A DNA stretch of 64,000 bases, taken from NCBI GenBank assembly GCA_963753195.1, contig CAVWBH010000003.1, positions 248,001 through 312,000 on the forward strand, written 5' to 3'. Origin of the DNA: Palsa-504 sp963753195 (GTDB lineage: Bacteria; Actinomycetota; Actinomycetes; Streptosporangiales; Streptosporangiaceae). Below the pieces are notes generated by a model that saw only the letters and a program-made list of their open reading frames with translations, was not told the DNA's origin and ran no database searches. Positions 16,645-25,955 of this stretch are shown here, in pieces (position 1 is the stretch's first letter; every line of letters starts with the position of its first letter). Both the position numbers and the translations under genes were made by a program.

Positions 16645-19257
16645 GTGGTCGCGCAGGGTGCGGGGACGCCGCCGCCCCCCGGGACGCTGGTGTCGGGGAT
16701 CATCCCGCCGCTCGCCGTTCCCTACTTCGAGCGCCCTGAGACTGGCCCCGGACTGGCGTCGGGCCTGTTCCCGGGCCAGACCGCGGTGCTGACCCACGGC
16801 GCGGAGACCGAGGCAGCCCCGGCCGCCCAGGGCGGCACCGGCAAGACGCAGCTGGCGGCGGAGTTCGCCCGGACCCTGTGGAGCGCCCAGGTCGTCGAGG
16901 TCCTGATCTGGGTCACCGCGAGCACCAGGGAAGCGGTCATCGCCGGCTACGCGCAGGCGGCGGGCGCGGTCGGCGCGAGCGGCCCGGACGCGGACGCGCA
17001 GACCGCGGCAAGCCGCCTGGTGGCGTGGCTCGCGCGCACCGAGCGCCGATGGGCGCTGGTCCTCGACGACCTGGCCGACCCGGCGGACCTGGAGGGGCTG
17101 TGGCCGTCCGGACGGGGCGGCCGGGTGGTCATCACGACCCGGCTCGCCGGCACGGCCTTCAGCGGCGGGGCCTTCAGCGGCGGGGCCCTCGGCGGCGGGG
17201 CCCTCGGCGGCGGGGCCCTCGGCGGCGGGGCCCTCGGCGGCGGGGTGCATGCCGCGGCCGGCGGCCTGCGGATCGTGCCGGTCGGCGGATTCAGCCGCCG
17301 GGAAGCGCTGTCCTACCTCAGGGCCGGGCTCGCGGACTATACCGAGCAGCGGATCGAGGCGCTCGACCTCGGCGAGGACCTCGACGGCCTGCCCATCGCC
17401 CTGGCCCAGGCGGCCGCGGTGATCAACGCGAACCGGCTGAGCTGCCAGGAATACCGCGCGCGGCTCAGCGAGCGGCGCGACCACATGTCCGGCCGGCTGG
17501 TCGACGGGGTATCCCCGGCGGTCCTGGCCACCTGGTCGCTGGCGGCCGAGTGCGCGGACCAGCTCGCGCCCGCGGGTCTGGCCTGGCCGGCCCTGGCCCT
17601 GGCCGCCGTGCTCGATCCGGACGGGATCCCCGGGGCCGTGCTGACCAGCCCGGCCGCATGCGGCTTCATCGCCGGCCGGCCGAGCGGCGGCACGGGCACG
17701 GACCAGACCATGGCCCGGGCCGCCGTCAGCAACCTGGCCCTGGCCGGCCTGGTCAGCATCGACCCGGCGAACCCGGTCCGTACGGTGCGGATCCACACCA
17801 GCGTGCAGACCGCGGTGCGCGCCTACCTGCCGCCCGCTGACACCGAGCAGGTGCTCGTCGCCGCCGCGGACGCCCTGGTCCAGGCCTGGCCGGAACCAGG
17901 GAGCGGCCGCAGCGGCGGGTCGGAACTAGAGCAGGCCCTGCGCGACAGCGCGCTGCGCCTGTGCCTGGCACACGGGCTCCGCGCGGCGCCGGGCGGCATC
18001 CGCCTGGCGGGCGGCGACACCCCGCCGGGCGCCCCGCCGGACCTCGAGGCCGGGGCCGCCGCTTTGTGGCAGGCCGCGGCCCATCCGCTGCTGTTCCGCC
18101 TGGGCCGGAGCCTGGAGGACACGAGGCTCGGCGACTCCGCGATGGCCTACTGGCAGGCCATGGTGAGCACCGCCACCCGGCGGCTGGGACCACTGCACGC
18201 CGACTCGCTGGCGGCCAAGGACCGGCTAGCCGTCGCCTACGAGTCGGCGGGCCGCGCCGGTGACGCCATCGCGATGTTCGCCAGTGCCCTGGGCGACCGG
18301 GAACGCAGCCACGGCCCCGACCACCCGGACACCATCGCGGCCAGCGGCCGGCTCGCGCACGCGTACGCCAGCGCCGGCTTGCCGGCCGAGGCAGTCGCGT
18401 TGTACGAGCGCATGGTGGCCGACGCCAGTAGGCAGCTCGGCCCCGAGCATCCGGTCACCCTGACCGCCCGGGCCGGCCTGGCCGACGCTTACTCCGCAGC
18501 CGGCCAGAACGGCCAGGCGCTCGCCGCCTACCAGATGCTCAACGCGGACTCCGAGCGGCTGCTCGGCTCGCGGCACCCGAGCACGCTGGCCGCGCGCGAC
18601 AACCTGGCCGCGGCGTTCCTGGCCAACGGCCAGGCCACGGAGGCCATTGACCGCTACAAGGGCCTGCTGGCCGACTACGAGACGCTGAGGGGACCGGATC
18701 ATCCCGACACGATTGCGGCCCGGGCCAACCTGGCCTCGGCCTACCGCCGGAGCGAGCGGCACAAGGACGCGATCGCGCTGTACCGGCGGGTGCTGGAGGA
18801 CCGGGAACGAATCGCCGGGACCGACCACCCGGACGCGATAGCGGCCCGGGCCAACCTGGCCTTCGCCCATCGCAGCGCGGGGCAGCAACGAGAGGCGATC
18901 CGTGAGTACGAGCGCACGCTCGCCGACTGGGACCGGCTGGCCGGACCCGACCACACGGACACCCGCATCGCGCGCCGCAACCTGGCCGCCGCCTACCAGC
19001 AGGCCGGCCGGCTCGCCGAGGCCGTTGTGCAGTACGAGCGCGCACTGGCCGACAGCGAGCGCATGCTCGGCCCGGGCCACCTGGAGACGCTGACCACCCG
19101 CGCCAGCCTGGCCTCGGCCTTGTTCGCCGGCGGCCGCCTGACGGAGGTCATCGCGGTGCTGCAGCGCGCGCTGGCCGACAGCGAGCGTCACCTGGGCCCC
19201 GATCACCCGATGACCAGGACCGTCCGCGACAACCTGGACACCGCGAGGCAGACCTGA
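16645..19257 (+). CDS. STAND-type NTPase with C-terminal TPR array (copy A)
   Basis: The protein has about 870 residues. Near the N-terminus is IIPPLAVPYFERPETGPGL, then a P-loop GGTGKTQLA at 63-71, a Walker B-like LVLDDLAD near 138-145 and the sensor-like VVITTRL near 162. A helical middle region follows and eight 42-residue repeats of the pattern GPDHPDT...ANLA..Y...G...EAI..Y...L.DRER from about 515 to the end, the kinesin-light-chain kind of TPR. Such STAND ATPases act as nucleotide-gated switches that sense a partner through the TPRs; the ligand is unknown. GTG 16645 is chosen because copy B keeps the same AGGCTGTC-x-G-x-GTGGTCGCGCAG context. A six-unit Gly-rich repeat interrupts the sensor region. 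Confidence 0.8.
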   Translation: MVAQGAGTPPPPGTLVSGIIPPLAVPYFERPETGPGLASGLFPGQTAVLTHGAETEAAPAAQGGTGKTQLAAEFARTLWSAQVVEVLIWVTASTREAVIAGYAQAAGAVGASGPDADAQTAASRLVAWLARTERRWALVLDDLADPADLEGLWPSGRGGRVVITTRLAGTAFSGGAFSGGALGGGALGGGALGGGALGGGVHAAAGGLRIVPVGGFSRREALSYLRAGLADYTEQRIEALDLGEDLDGLPIALAQAAAVINANRLSCQEYRARLSERRDHMSGRLVDGVSPAVLATWSLAAECADQLAPAGLAWPALALAAVLDPDGIPGAVLTSPAACGFIAGRPSGGTGTDQTMARAAVSNLALAGLVSIDPANPVRTVRIHTSVQTAVRAYLPPADTEQVLVAAADALVQAWPEPGSGRSGGSELEQALRDSALRLCLAHGLRAAPGGIRLAGGDTPPGAPPDLEAGAAALWQAAAHPLLFRLGRSLEDTRLGDSAMAYWQAMVSTATRRLGPLHADSLAAKDRLAVAYESAGRAGDAIAMFASALGDRERSHGPDHPDTIAASGRLAHAYASAGLPAEAVALYERMVADASRQLGPEHPVTLTARAGLADAYSAAGQNGQALAAYQMLNADSERLLGSRHPSTLAARDNLAAAFLANGQATEAIDRYKGLLADYETLRGPDHPDTIAARANLASAYRRSERHKDAIALYRRVLEDRERIAGTDHPDAIAARANLAFAHRSAGQQREAIREYERTLADWDRLAGPDHTDTRIARRNLAAAYQQAGRLAEAVVQYERALADSERMLGPGHLETLTTRASLASALFAGGRLTEVIAVLQRALADSERHLGPDHPMTRTVRDNLDTARQT
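17155..17244. repeat. 15-bp tandem repeat, 6 units, in STAND copy A
   Basis: Two units GCCTTCAGCGGCGGG and four units GCCCTCGGCGGCGGG lie head to tail, encoding FSGGA, FSGGA and then LGGGA repeats at about residues 171-200, between the sensor strand and the next helix. Paralogue B has no such insertion, so the expansion arose after the duplication and is tolerated as a loop. Confidence 0.9.
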
Positions 19258-19703
19258 GGGGCCCGGCGGTGAGCCGCGGCAGATCGGCCGGCTGGCGGCA
19301 CGGGACGGCCGGCGGTCGGCGGTCGGTCCGGCCGACTAAATCCGAAATATGCAGTTAACAACAACAACTTGCCAGCACGGCGGGATTGACGAGGTAAAAC
19401 GGCCAGCGCCAGGCCAGGCCGAGTAAGCCACGCCGAGTAAGCGGTAAAGAAGCCGTTAACACGTCCAGGCCCCGCTCGGAGCCCCTCTGGCCTGCGGGAA
19501 GTCGCTCGAGTGGCCGCCTACGGACAGTACCGGGACGGCACAGATCGGCTCGCCGGACGTATTGCATGAGTTGTCGCGACCTACGGTCACGGCACCAGGA
19601 TCCTTATTACAATGCGATATAGGCCCGGTATGCGCGGTATGCGCGGGCTGGGCTCGCAGGCCGCATGACGCGGAAGAATAAGTCGGCGAGGGAGGCTGTC
19701 GGA
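19258..19703. other. Spacer between the two STAND genes
   Basis: No gene is seen. The segment has A/T-rich patches (around 19336-19365 and 19603-19622) that may contain the promoter of copy B. GCCGAGTAAGC occurs twice in close succession near 19418 and 19431, and CGGTATGCG twice near 19627-19643. Leader similarity to copy A is limited to the last 60 nt. Confidence 0.45.
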
Positions 19704-22124
19704 GTGGTCGCGCAGCAACCCGGCACGCTGGCCGCGCCGAGGATACTGCTGTCCGGGATCGTGCCGCCGCTCGCGGACGCCTTCTACCCGCGCCCCGAGA
19801 CCGGACCGGACCTGGCCAACACCGTGGCGCCGGGACAGTCCGTCGTGCTGACCCACGGCGGGGAAACCGACTCGGCGCCCGCGGCCCAGGGCGGCACGGG
19901 CAAGACGCAGCTGGCCGTGGAGTTCGCCCATAACCTGTGGAACGGGAAGCTGGTCGAGGTGCTGGTCTGGGTGACCGCGACCCACCGCGAACAGGTCGTC
20001 ACCGGCTTCGCACAGGCGGCGAACACGGTCGACGCCAGTAATCCCGGCGAGGAAGCCGAGGCGGCCGCGGCCCGCTTCATCTCCTGGCTAGCGCACACTC
20101 AGCGGCCGTGGGCGCTGATCATCGACGACCTGGCCGACATGGCCGACCTGGACGACCTGTGGCCGGACGGCCCGTCAGGGCGGGTCGTGATCACCACCCG
20201 GCTGCCCGCCTCGCAGTTCGAGAGCCGGGACGTCCAGGTCATCCCGGTTCCGAGGCTGAGCAGGCGGGAGGCGCTGTCCTACCTCAGCTCGCGGCTGACC
20301 GACTCCCCCGACCAGCGGATCGAGGCGCTGGACCTCGCTGAGGACCTCGACGGCCTGCCGCTGGCCCTGGCCCAGGCGACCTCGGTCATAACTGCCCGCC
20401 AGCAGGGCTGCCGGGAATACCGGGCGACGCTGGCCGAGCGCCGCACGCACATGTCCCCGGTGGACGGGGCCTCCGCGATGGTCCTGGCCACCTGGTCGCT
20501 GGCCGCCGAGTGCGCGCACGACCTTCCCCCGACCGCCCTGGCCTGGCCGACGCTGGCGCTGGCGGCCACGATGGACCACCACGGCATCCCTGGCACCGTG
20601 CTGACCAGCCCGGCGGCGTGCAGCTATATCACCGGCCGCCCGAGCACGGCCGGCGGGGCGGATCAGAACATGGTGCGCGCCGCCATCAACAACCTGGCCG
20701 CGGTGGGCCTGGTCACCATCGATCCGGCCAGCCCGGTACGCACCGCTGCGATGCACGCCAGCGTCCAAGCCGCGGTGCGGGCCTGGCTACCCCAGGCCGA
20801 CCTCGAGCAGGTTGCGCTGGCCGCCGCGGACGCGCTGCTGGAGACCTGGCCGGAAGCCGAAGGCGGGCCGGAGCTCGAGCAGGCGCTGCGGGACTGCACC
20901 GCGGCGCTGCGGGCCAACGACGGCGGCGTGCTGTGGAAGACCGAGGCTCATCCGTTGCTGTTCCGCGCCGGGCTGTCGCTGGAGAACAGCAGGCTGTCCG
21001 AGGCGGCCATCGCGTACTGGCAGTCCATCGCGGCCACCAGTACCCGGCTGCTGGGGTCCGCGCACGCGAACGCCGTGGTGGCCCGGGACCGGCTGGCCGG
21101 CGCCTACGAGGCGGCCGGGCGACCGGCCGAGGCGATCTCGGTGTTCGCGGCGGCACTGGCCGACCGGGAGCGGAACCAGGGACCCGAGCATCCGGAGACC
21201 ATCGCCGCCCGCGGTCACCTGGCCCACGCCTATACCAGCGCGGGCCGGCCCGGTGAGGCCGTGGCCCTGTACGAGCGGATGGTGACCGACTCCGAACGGC
21301 TGCTCGGCCCGGGCCACCCGACCACGCTCGGCGCGCGGGCCAGCCTGGCCGCCGCCCACCAGAGCGCCGGGCAGCTCGGGGAGGCCGTCTCGGGCTACGA
21401 GCTGCTGCTCACCGACTCCGAGCACCTGCTCGGCCCGGGCCACCCGACCACGCTGGGCGCGCGGGCCAGCCTGGCCGCCGCCTACGCGGCCAACGGCCAG
21501 GCCACGGACGCCATCTCCCAGTACGAGCGGACCCTGGCGGACCGGGAGCGGATGCTCGGGCGTGACCACCCGGACGCCATCGCGGCCCGGGCCGCCCTGG
21601 CCTCAACGTATCGCTCCGCGGGGAAGCTCAAGGAGGCCATCGGGCAGTACGAGCGGGTGCTCGGCGACCGGGAGCGGGTCGAGGGCGCCGACCATCCGGA
21701 CACGATCGCGGCCCGGGCCAACCTGGCCTACGCCTACCGCAGCGCAGGCCGGCTGCGTGAGGCTGTCCCGGTCTACGAGCGCACGCTCGCCGACCGGGAG
21801 CGGGTCCAGGGAGCGGATCACCGGGACACCCTGACCGCACGCTCGAACCTGGCCGCGTGCTACCAGCAGGCGCGCCGGCTGACCGACGCGATCCCGCAGT
21901 ACGAGCGGGCGCTGGCCGACAGCGAGCGGATGCTCGGGCCGGGCGACGTGGAGACCCTCACCACCCGGTGCAACCTGGCCTCCGCCTACTACACCGCGGG
22001 CCGCCTGTCCGACGTCGTCGCGGTCCTGCAGCGCGCCCTGGCCGACTGCGAGCACTACCTGGGCCCGGACGACGAGATGACCCAGACCGTCCGCGAGAAC
22101 CTCAACACCGCGACCCAGGCGTGA
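19704..22124 (+). CDS. STAND-type NTPase with C-terminal TPR array (copy B)
   Basis: This paralogue of about 806 residues aligns with copy A over its whole length: IVPPLADAFYPRPETGPDL, the P-loop GGTGKTQLA at the same position (63-71), LIIDDLADMADL, VVITTRLP, then eight TPRs from about 449 to the end (AHANAVVARDRLAGAYEAAG onward). The Gly-rich insertion of copy A is absent. Repeats three and four begin with identical GPGHPTTLGARASLAAA, a sign of recent duplication of one 126-bp unit. The GTG at 19704 follows GGGAGG at a spacing seen in copy A too. The role is a presumed ATP-driven signalling switch; no cognate effector is adjacent, and betA starts 24 nt later. Confidence 0.8.
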   Translation: MVAQQPGTLAAPRILLSGIVPPLADAFYPRPETGPDLANTVAPGQSVVLTHGGETDSAPAAQGGTGKTQLAVEFAHNLWNGKLVEVLVWVTATHREQVVTGFAQAANTVDASNPGEEAEAAAARFISWLAHTQRPWALIIDDLADMADLDDLWPDGPSGRVVITTRLPASQFESRDVQVIPVPRLSRREALSYLSSRLTDSPDQRIEALDLAEDLDGLPLALAQATSVITARQQGCREYRATLAERRTHMSPVDGASAMVLATWSLAAECAHDLPPTALAWPTLALAATMDHHGIPGTVLTSPAACSYITGRPSTAGGADQNMVRAAINNLAAVGLVTIDPASPVRTAAMHASVQAAVRAWLPQADLEQVALAAADALLETWPEAEGGPELEQALRDCTAALRANDGGVLWKTEAHPLLFRAGLSLENSRLSEAAIAYWQSIAATSTRLLGSAHANAVVARDRLAGAYEAAGRPAEAISVFAAALADRERNQGPEHPETIAARGHLAHAYTSAGRPGEAVALYERMVTDSERLLGPGHPTTLGARASLAAAHQSAGQLGEAVSGYELLLTDSEHLLGPGHPTTLGARASLAAAYAANGQATDAISQYERTLADRERMLGRDHPDAIAARAALASTYRSAGKLKEAIGQYERVLGDRERVEGADHPDTIAARANLAYAYRSAGRLREAVPVYERTLADRERVQGADHRDTLTARSNLAACYQQARRLTDAIPQYERALADSERMLGPGDVETLTTRCNLASAYYTAGRLSDVVAVLQRALADCEHYLGPDDEMTQTVRENLNTATQA
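21299..21550. repeat. Recently duplicated 126-bp TPR unit in STAND copy B
   Basis: The sequence CTCGGCCCGGGCCACCCGAC and the following 35 nt occur at about 21303 and again 126 nt later with almost no change, encoding the same GPGHPTTLGARASLAAA. Other TPR units in the gene are much more diverged, so this copy is young and could be a site of length variation. Confidence 0.75.
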
Positions 22125-22148
22125 GGCTCGAGCGAGAGGCGGAAAAAT

Positions 22149-23831
22149 ATGTACGACTTTGTCATCGTGGGCGGGGGGTCGGCGGGGTGCGTGCTGGCCA
22201 ACCGGCTGTCGGCCGGGGCCGGGACGCGGGTGCTGGTGCTGGAGGCCGGACGGCCTGATTACCGCTGGGACCCCTACATCCACATGCCCGCCGCGCTCAC
22301 CTTCCCGATCGGGAACCGGTTCTACGACTGGAAGTACGAAAGCGAGCCCGAGCCGGCCCTGAACGCGCGCCGGATCTACCACGCCCGGGGCAAGGTCCTC
22401 GGCGGGTCGAGCAGCATCAACGGGATGATCTTCCAGCGCGGCAACCCCCTGGACTACGAGCGCTGGGCCGCCGACGAGGGCATGGCCGACTGGGATTATG
22501 CGCACTGCCTGCCCTACTTCAAGCGGATGGAGACGTGCCTGGCCGCGGACGTGGGCGACCCGTTCCGCGGGCAGCACGGGCCGCTGGTGCTCGAGCGCGG
22601 GCCGGCGGCCAGCCCGCTGTTCCGGGCCTTCTTCGCCGCGGTCCAGCAAGCCGGTTACCCGCTCACCGACGACGTGAACGGCTACCGCCAGGAGGGCTTC
22701 GCCGCCTTCGACAGGAACATCCACCACGGCAGGCGGCTGTCCGCGGCGCGGGCCTACCTGCACCCGGCGGCGAACCGGGCCAACCTCACCGTGGCCAGCC
22801 GGGCGCTGGCCACGAGGATCATCTTCCGCGGCCGGCGCGCCGTCGGGGTCGAGTTCAGCCACCAGGGCCGGACCAAGCGGGTCCGGGCGGGCGAGGTCAT
22901 CCTGTCCGGGGGGGCGATCAACTCGCCGCAGCTGCTGCAGCTTTCCGGCGTCGGCCACGCCGACGAGCTGTCCGCGCTGGGCCTCGACGTGGTGGCCGAC
23001 CTGCCCGGCGTGGGCGAGAACCTGCAGGATCACCTCGAGGTCTACATCCAGTACGGCTCGAAGCAGCCGGTGTCGGTGGCGCCCGCGCTCAAATGGCGCA
23101 ACCGCCCGGCCGTTGCCGCGCAATGGCTGCTGCGGCGCACCGGGCCCGGCGCCACCAACCACTTCGAGGGCGGCGGTTTCGTGCGCGGCAACGACGACGC
23201 GGCCTACCCCAACCTGATGTTCCACTTCCTGCCCATCGCGATCCGCTACGACGGCTCGCAGCCCGCGGGCGGGCACGGCTACCAGGTGCACATCGGGCCG
23301 ATGTACTCCGACTCGCGCGGCACGGTCAAGATCACCTCGGCCGATCCGCGGGTGCACCCGGCGCTGCGCTTCAACTACCTGTCCACGCCGGCCGACCGGC
23401 GGGAATGGGTCGAGGCGGTCCGGGTGGCCAGGACGATCCTCACCCAGCCGGCCTTCGAGGACTACAACGCGGGCGAGCTGTCGCCGGGCGCCGGGGTCCA
23501 GACCGACGAGGAGATCCTGGACTGGGTGGCCCGCGACGCCGAGACCGCGCTGCACCCCTCCTGCACGGCCCGGATGGGGACCGACACGATGGCGGTGACC
23601 TCGCCGGCCGACCTGCGGGTGCACGGGCTGGACGGGCTGCGGGTGGTCGACGCGTCGGTCATGCCCTACATCACCAACGGCAACATCTACGCGCCGGTCA
23701 TGATGACCGCGGAAAAGGCCGCCGACCTGATCCTGGGTCACACCCCGCTGCCGCCCGAGCCGGTCGAGTTCTACCGCCAAGCGCCCGAAGGGACAGGCGC
23801 CGCACGAACTTCGGCCCGTTCGGGCCATTGA
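22149..23831 (+). CDS. betA: GMC oxidoreductase, choline dehydrogenase-like
   Basis: The 560-residue protein has the FAD-binding GGGSAGCVLANRL at the N-terminus, RGKVLGGSSSINGMIFQRG (GMC signature 1), SGGAINSPQLLQLSGVG (signature 2) and a C-terminal ALHPSCTARMG with the catalytic His, plus DASVMPYITNGNIYAPVMM. Sequence and length track the E. coli choline dehydrogenase BetA closely along the whole chain (for example MPAALTFPIGN and GENLQDHLEVYIQY). It would oxidise choline, or a similar alcohol, towards glycine betaine. No betB, betI or choline transporter is adjacent, so the substrate remains probable rather than certain. The APC permease at 25.9 kb could bring in the substrate. Confidence 0.85.
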   Translation: MYDFVIVGGGSAGCVLANRLSAGAGTRVLVLEAGRPDYRWDPYIHMPAALTFPIGNRFYDWKYESEPEPALNARRIYHARGKVLGGSSSINGMIFQRGNPLDYERWAADEGMADWDYAHCLPYFKRMETCLAADVGDPFRGQHGPLVLERGPAASPLFRAFFAAVQQAGYPLTDDVNGYRQEGFAAFDRNIHHGRRLSAARAYLHPAANRANLTVASRALATRIIFRGRRAVGVEFSHQGRTKRVRAGEVILSGGAINSPQLLQLSGVGHADELSALGLDVVADLPGVGENLQDHLEVYIQYGSKQPVSVAPALKWRNRPAVAAQWLLRRTGPGATNHFEGGGFVRGNDDAAYPNLMFHFLPIAIRYDGSQPAGGHGYQVHIGPMYSDSRGTVKITSADPRVHPALRFNYLSTPADRREWVEAVRVARTILTQPAFEDYNAGELSPGAGVQTDEEILDWVARDAETALHPSCTARMGTDTMAVTSPADLRVHGLDGLRVVDASVMPYITNGNIYAPVMMTAEKAADLILGHTPLPPEPVEFYRQAPEGTGAARTSARSGH

Positions 23832-23856
23832 GGGATTTTTTCCGGAGCCGAACGGG
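23815..23856. terminator. Inverted repeat at the betA stop
   Basis: CCCGTTCGG (23815-23823) pairs with CCGAACGGG (23848-23856) around a 24-nt loop containing a T6 run. The right arm continues TCGTGGTG, closely matching the element at 4397-4413. It overlaps the betA stop codon, fits a transcription terminator, and may belong to a small dispersed family. Confidence 0.5.
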
Positions 23857-23988
23857 TCGTGGTGTACGGCCTGCACCACAACGTGGGATTCTTTAGCCGG
23901 AACCTGGACAGACCGGCCGAGGGTCACGATTATCGACTGCAGCGGTGGCGGATGGCATCGGCGCGGGCACAGCGAGGAGCGAGACGGC

Positions 23989-24762
23989 ATGACCACACCG
24001 GAGGGCCTGGGCCGGGGCGTCGCGGACGACCCGCTGCCTGAGGCCCTGGCCCTGGTGCGGGGCGCCGCGGCCGCGAGGCACCAGCTCAAGATCCTCGGCG
24101 GGCTCGGCGTGCGGGTGCTGTGCCCCGATTTCCCGCCCCGCCAGCGCGCGGGCCAGGACATCGATCTGGCCTGCCTGGGCAAGGCCCGGCGGCAGGTGGC
24201 CGCCCACCTCGAGCAGGCGGGCTGCGAGCCGGACAAGCGGTTCAACAACCTCAACGGGGACCGGCAGATGTACTTCACCGCCCCGTCCGGCCGCCCGATC
24301 GACGTCATGGTGGACCGGCTGTCGATGTGCCACACGCTGGACCTGCGGCCGTCGTTCGGCACCGCGTCGCCGACGCTGGAGCCGGCCGACCTGCTGCTGT
24401 CCAAGCTGCAGATCATCGAGCTCAACGCCAAGGACGCCCACGACATCGCCCACCTGCTGTCCGGGGTGCGGGTCGGGCCCGACGGCACCCGGCCGTTCAT
24501 CGACCCGGGCCGCTTCGGCTCGGTCCTGGCCGGCGACTGGGGCTGGTGGCGCACCGTGACCGGCAGCCTGAACAAGGTCCCCGACCTGCTGTCCGCCCAG
24601 CCGGGCCTGGTCCCGCCGTACCCCCGCTTCGACCCGGCGACCCAGGCCAAGCAGCTGCTCGAGATCGCCGAGACGGTGCCGAAGAGCCTGAAGTGGAAAA
24701 CCCGGGCCAGGGTGGGCGACCGCGTCCGGTGGTACGAGCTACCGGAAGAAGTCGATCACTAG
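23989..24762 (+). CDS. Nucleotidyltransferase-fold protein, unknown role
   Basis: This 257-residue protein has the minimal nucleotidyltransferase core: LGGLGVRVL with Gly-Gly at 37-38, QDIDLACL with Asp57 and Asp59, and PIDVMVDRL with a third acidic position near 105-109. The layout resembles AbiEii-like or MNT-type transferases that move NMP groups to proteins or small molecules. A long helical C-terminal half (LEPADLLLSKLQIIELNAKD) follows, also typical of AbiEii-like proteins. GAGGAG stands 8-10 nt before the ATG. The metallophosphoesterase starts 28 nt downstream, so they form an operon. No antitoxin-like gene precedes it, so a toxin function is not indicated. Confidence 0.7.
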   Translation: MTTPEGLGRGVADDPLPEALALVRGAAAARHQLKILGGLGVRVLCPDFPPRQRAGQDIDLACLGKARRQVAAHLEQAGCEPDKRFNNLNGDRQMYFTAPSGRPIDVMVDRLSMCHTLDLRPSFGTASPTLEPADLLLSKLQIIELNAKDAHDIAHLLSGVRVGPDGTRPFIDPGRFGSVLAGDWGWWRTVTGSLNKVPDLLSAQPGLVPPYPRFDPATQAKQLLEIAETVPKSLKWKTRARVGDRVRWYELPEEVDH

Positions 24763-24790
24763 TTATCAGCGGAAGGCGCGGGCACCAGAC

Positions 24791-25732
24791 ATGAAAGTCT
24801 TCTTCGCCACGGATATCCACGGCTCGGAGATCTGCTGGCGGAAATTCCTCAACGCCGCCGCGTTCTACAAGGTCGACATGGTCATCCTCGGCGGGGACGT
24901 CACGGGCAAGGTCATGGTGCCGGTCCTGGCCACCCGCCCCGGCCACTGGGAGGTGACGTTCGAGGGCCACCAGGTCCAGCTGGAGACGCAGGCCGAGCTG
25001 GAGGAGATCAAGCGCAAGATCCGCGACCGTGGGTACTACCCGGCCGTGATGTCCACCGACGAGCTCGACTCCCTGCATGAGGAGGACGGCTCGGTGGACC
25101 GCCGCTTCACCCAGGAGATGACCAAGGGCCTGGAGATGTGGCTCGACATGGCCGACGGCAAGCTGCGCGGCGGCGAGATCCCCTGCATCCTCAACGGCGG
25201 GAACGACGACATCTGGGAGATCGACGACATCATCGAGCAGTCCTCGACGGTGAGCTTCGCCGAGGGCAAGGTGCTCGACCTCGGCGGCTTCTATCTGGCC
25301 TCCATGGGCTGGACCAACCCGACGCCGTGGAACACCTTCCGGGAGGCGCCGGAGGACGTGCTGGCGACCAAGATCGACGCGGTGGTGTCGCAGATCCCGG
25401 ACCTGAGCCGGGCCGTGTTCAACTTCCACGCGCCGCCGTACGGCACCGGGCTGGACGAAGCGCCGGCCCTGGACGCGAACATGCGGCCGACGCATGGCGG
25501 CGCGGTGATGAAGCCGGTGGGCTCGACCGCAGTCAAGGCGGCCATCGGTAAGTACCAGCCGATGCTGTCGGTGCACGGCCACATCCACGAGAGCAAGGGC
25601 GTGACGCGGCTCGGCCGGACCCTGACCATGAACCCGGGCAGCTCGTACAGCGACGGCGTCCTGCAGGGGGCGGTACTCGACCTGAACGAGAAGAAGGGAA
25701 AGGTCGCCCGGTACATCTTCGTCAACGGCTGA
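24791..25732 (+). CDS. Calcineurin-like metallophosphoesterase
   Basis: The 313-residue protein carries the metallophosphoesterase motif series: ATDIHGS (Asp8, His10), VILGGDVTGK at 31-40, a modified third motif NGGNDDIWE where GNH[DE] is usual, FNFHAPPYGTG and the last VHGHIHES. Replacement of the third-motif His by Asp is unusual but is seen in some subfamilies. The protein should be a cytoplasmic dimetal phosphoesterase; the substrate is unknown. It is cotranscribed with the nucleotidyltransferase-fold gene upstream, which suggests opposing addition and removal of a phosphate-linked group, as inference only. An unusually long charged insert lies between the second and third motifs (about 45-120). 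Confidence 0.85.
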   Translation: MKVFFATDIHGSEICWRKFLNAAAFYKVDMVILGGDVTGKVMVPVLATRPGHWEVTFEGHQVQLETQAELEEIKRKIRDRGYYPAVMSTDELDSLHEEDGSVDRRFTQEMTKGLEMWLDMADGKLRGGEIPCILNGGNDDIWEIDDIIEQSSTVSFAEGKVLDLGGFYLASMGWTNPTPWNTFREAPEDVLATKIDAVVSQIPDLSRAVFNFHAPPYGTGLDEAPALDANMRPTHGGAVMKPVGSTAVKAAIGKYQPMLSVHGHIHESKGVTRLGRTLTMNPGSSYSDGVLQGAVLDLNEKKGKVARYIFVNG

Positions 25733-25862
25733 GCCGATCTGCCGTGGCCCCGGCGCCGATCCCCGCGTGCGGGCTGCTAACGACGTGCCATTCAGCGGGC
25801 ATTTCGACCATAAGCTTTCAAATTCGCAGAACTACTGCTCGTGAGCCGGACGTGAAGCCCTA

Positions 25863-25891
25863 TTCTGACCCTTGATGTCCGCAGATATAAC
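25863..25891 (+). promoter_or_regulatory. Candidate promoter of the APC permease gene
   Basis: TTCTGA (25863-25868) and TATAAC (25886-25891) are separated by 17 nt in a locally A/T-rich gap, 65 nt before the permease start. The -10 matches five of six consensus positions, the -35 only three, so the call is tentative. Confidence 0.35.
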
Positions 25892-25955
25892 CCTCTCACC
25901 ACCGTCCGTCCGATTCTAATCGTCAGAAACTTGGGATAAACCGGAGGGAATACGC

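Noticed and set aside
23989..24762. AbiE-type toxin-antitoxin system
   Set aside because: The nucleotidyltransferase fold is there, but no AbiEi-like antitoxin precedes it; the partner gene is a metallophosphoesterase.
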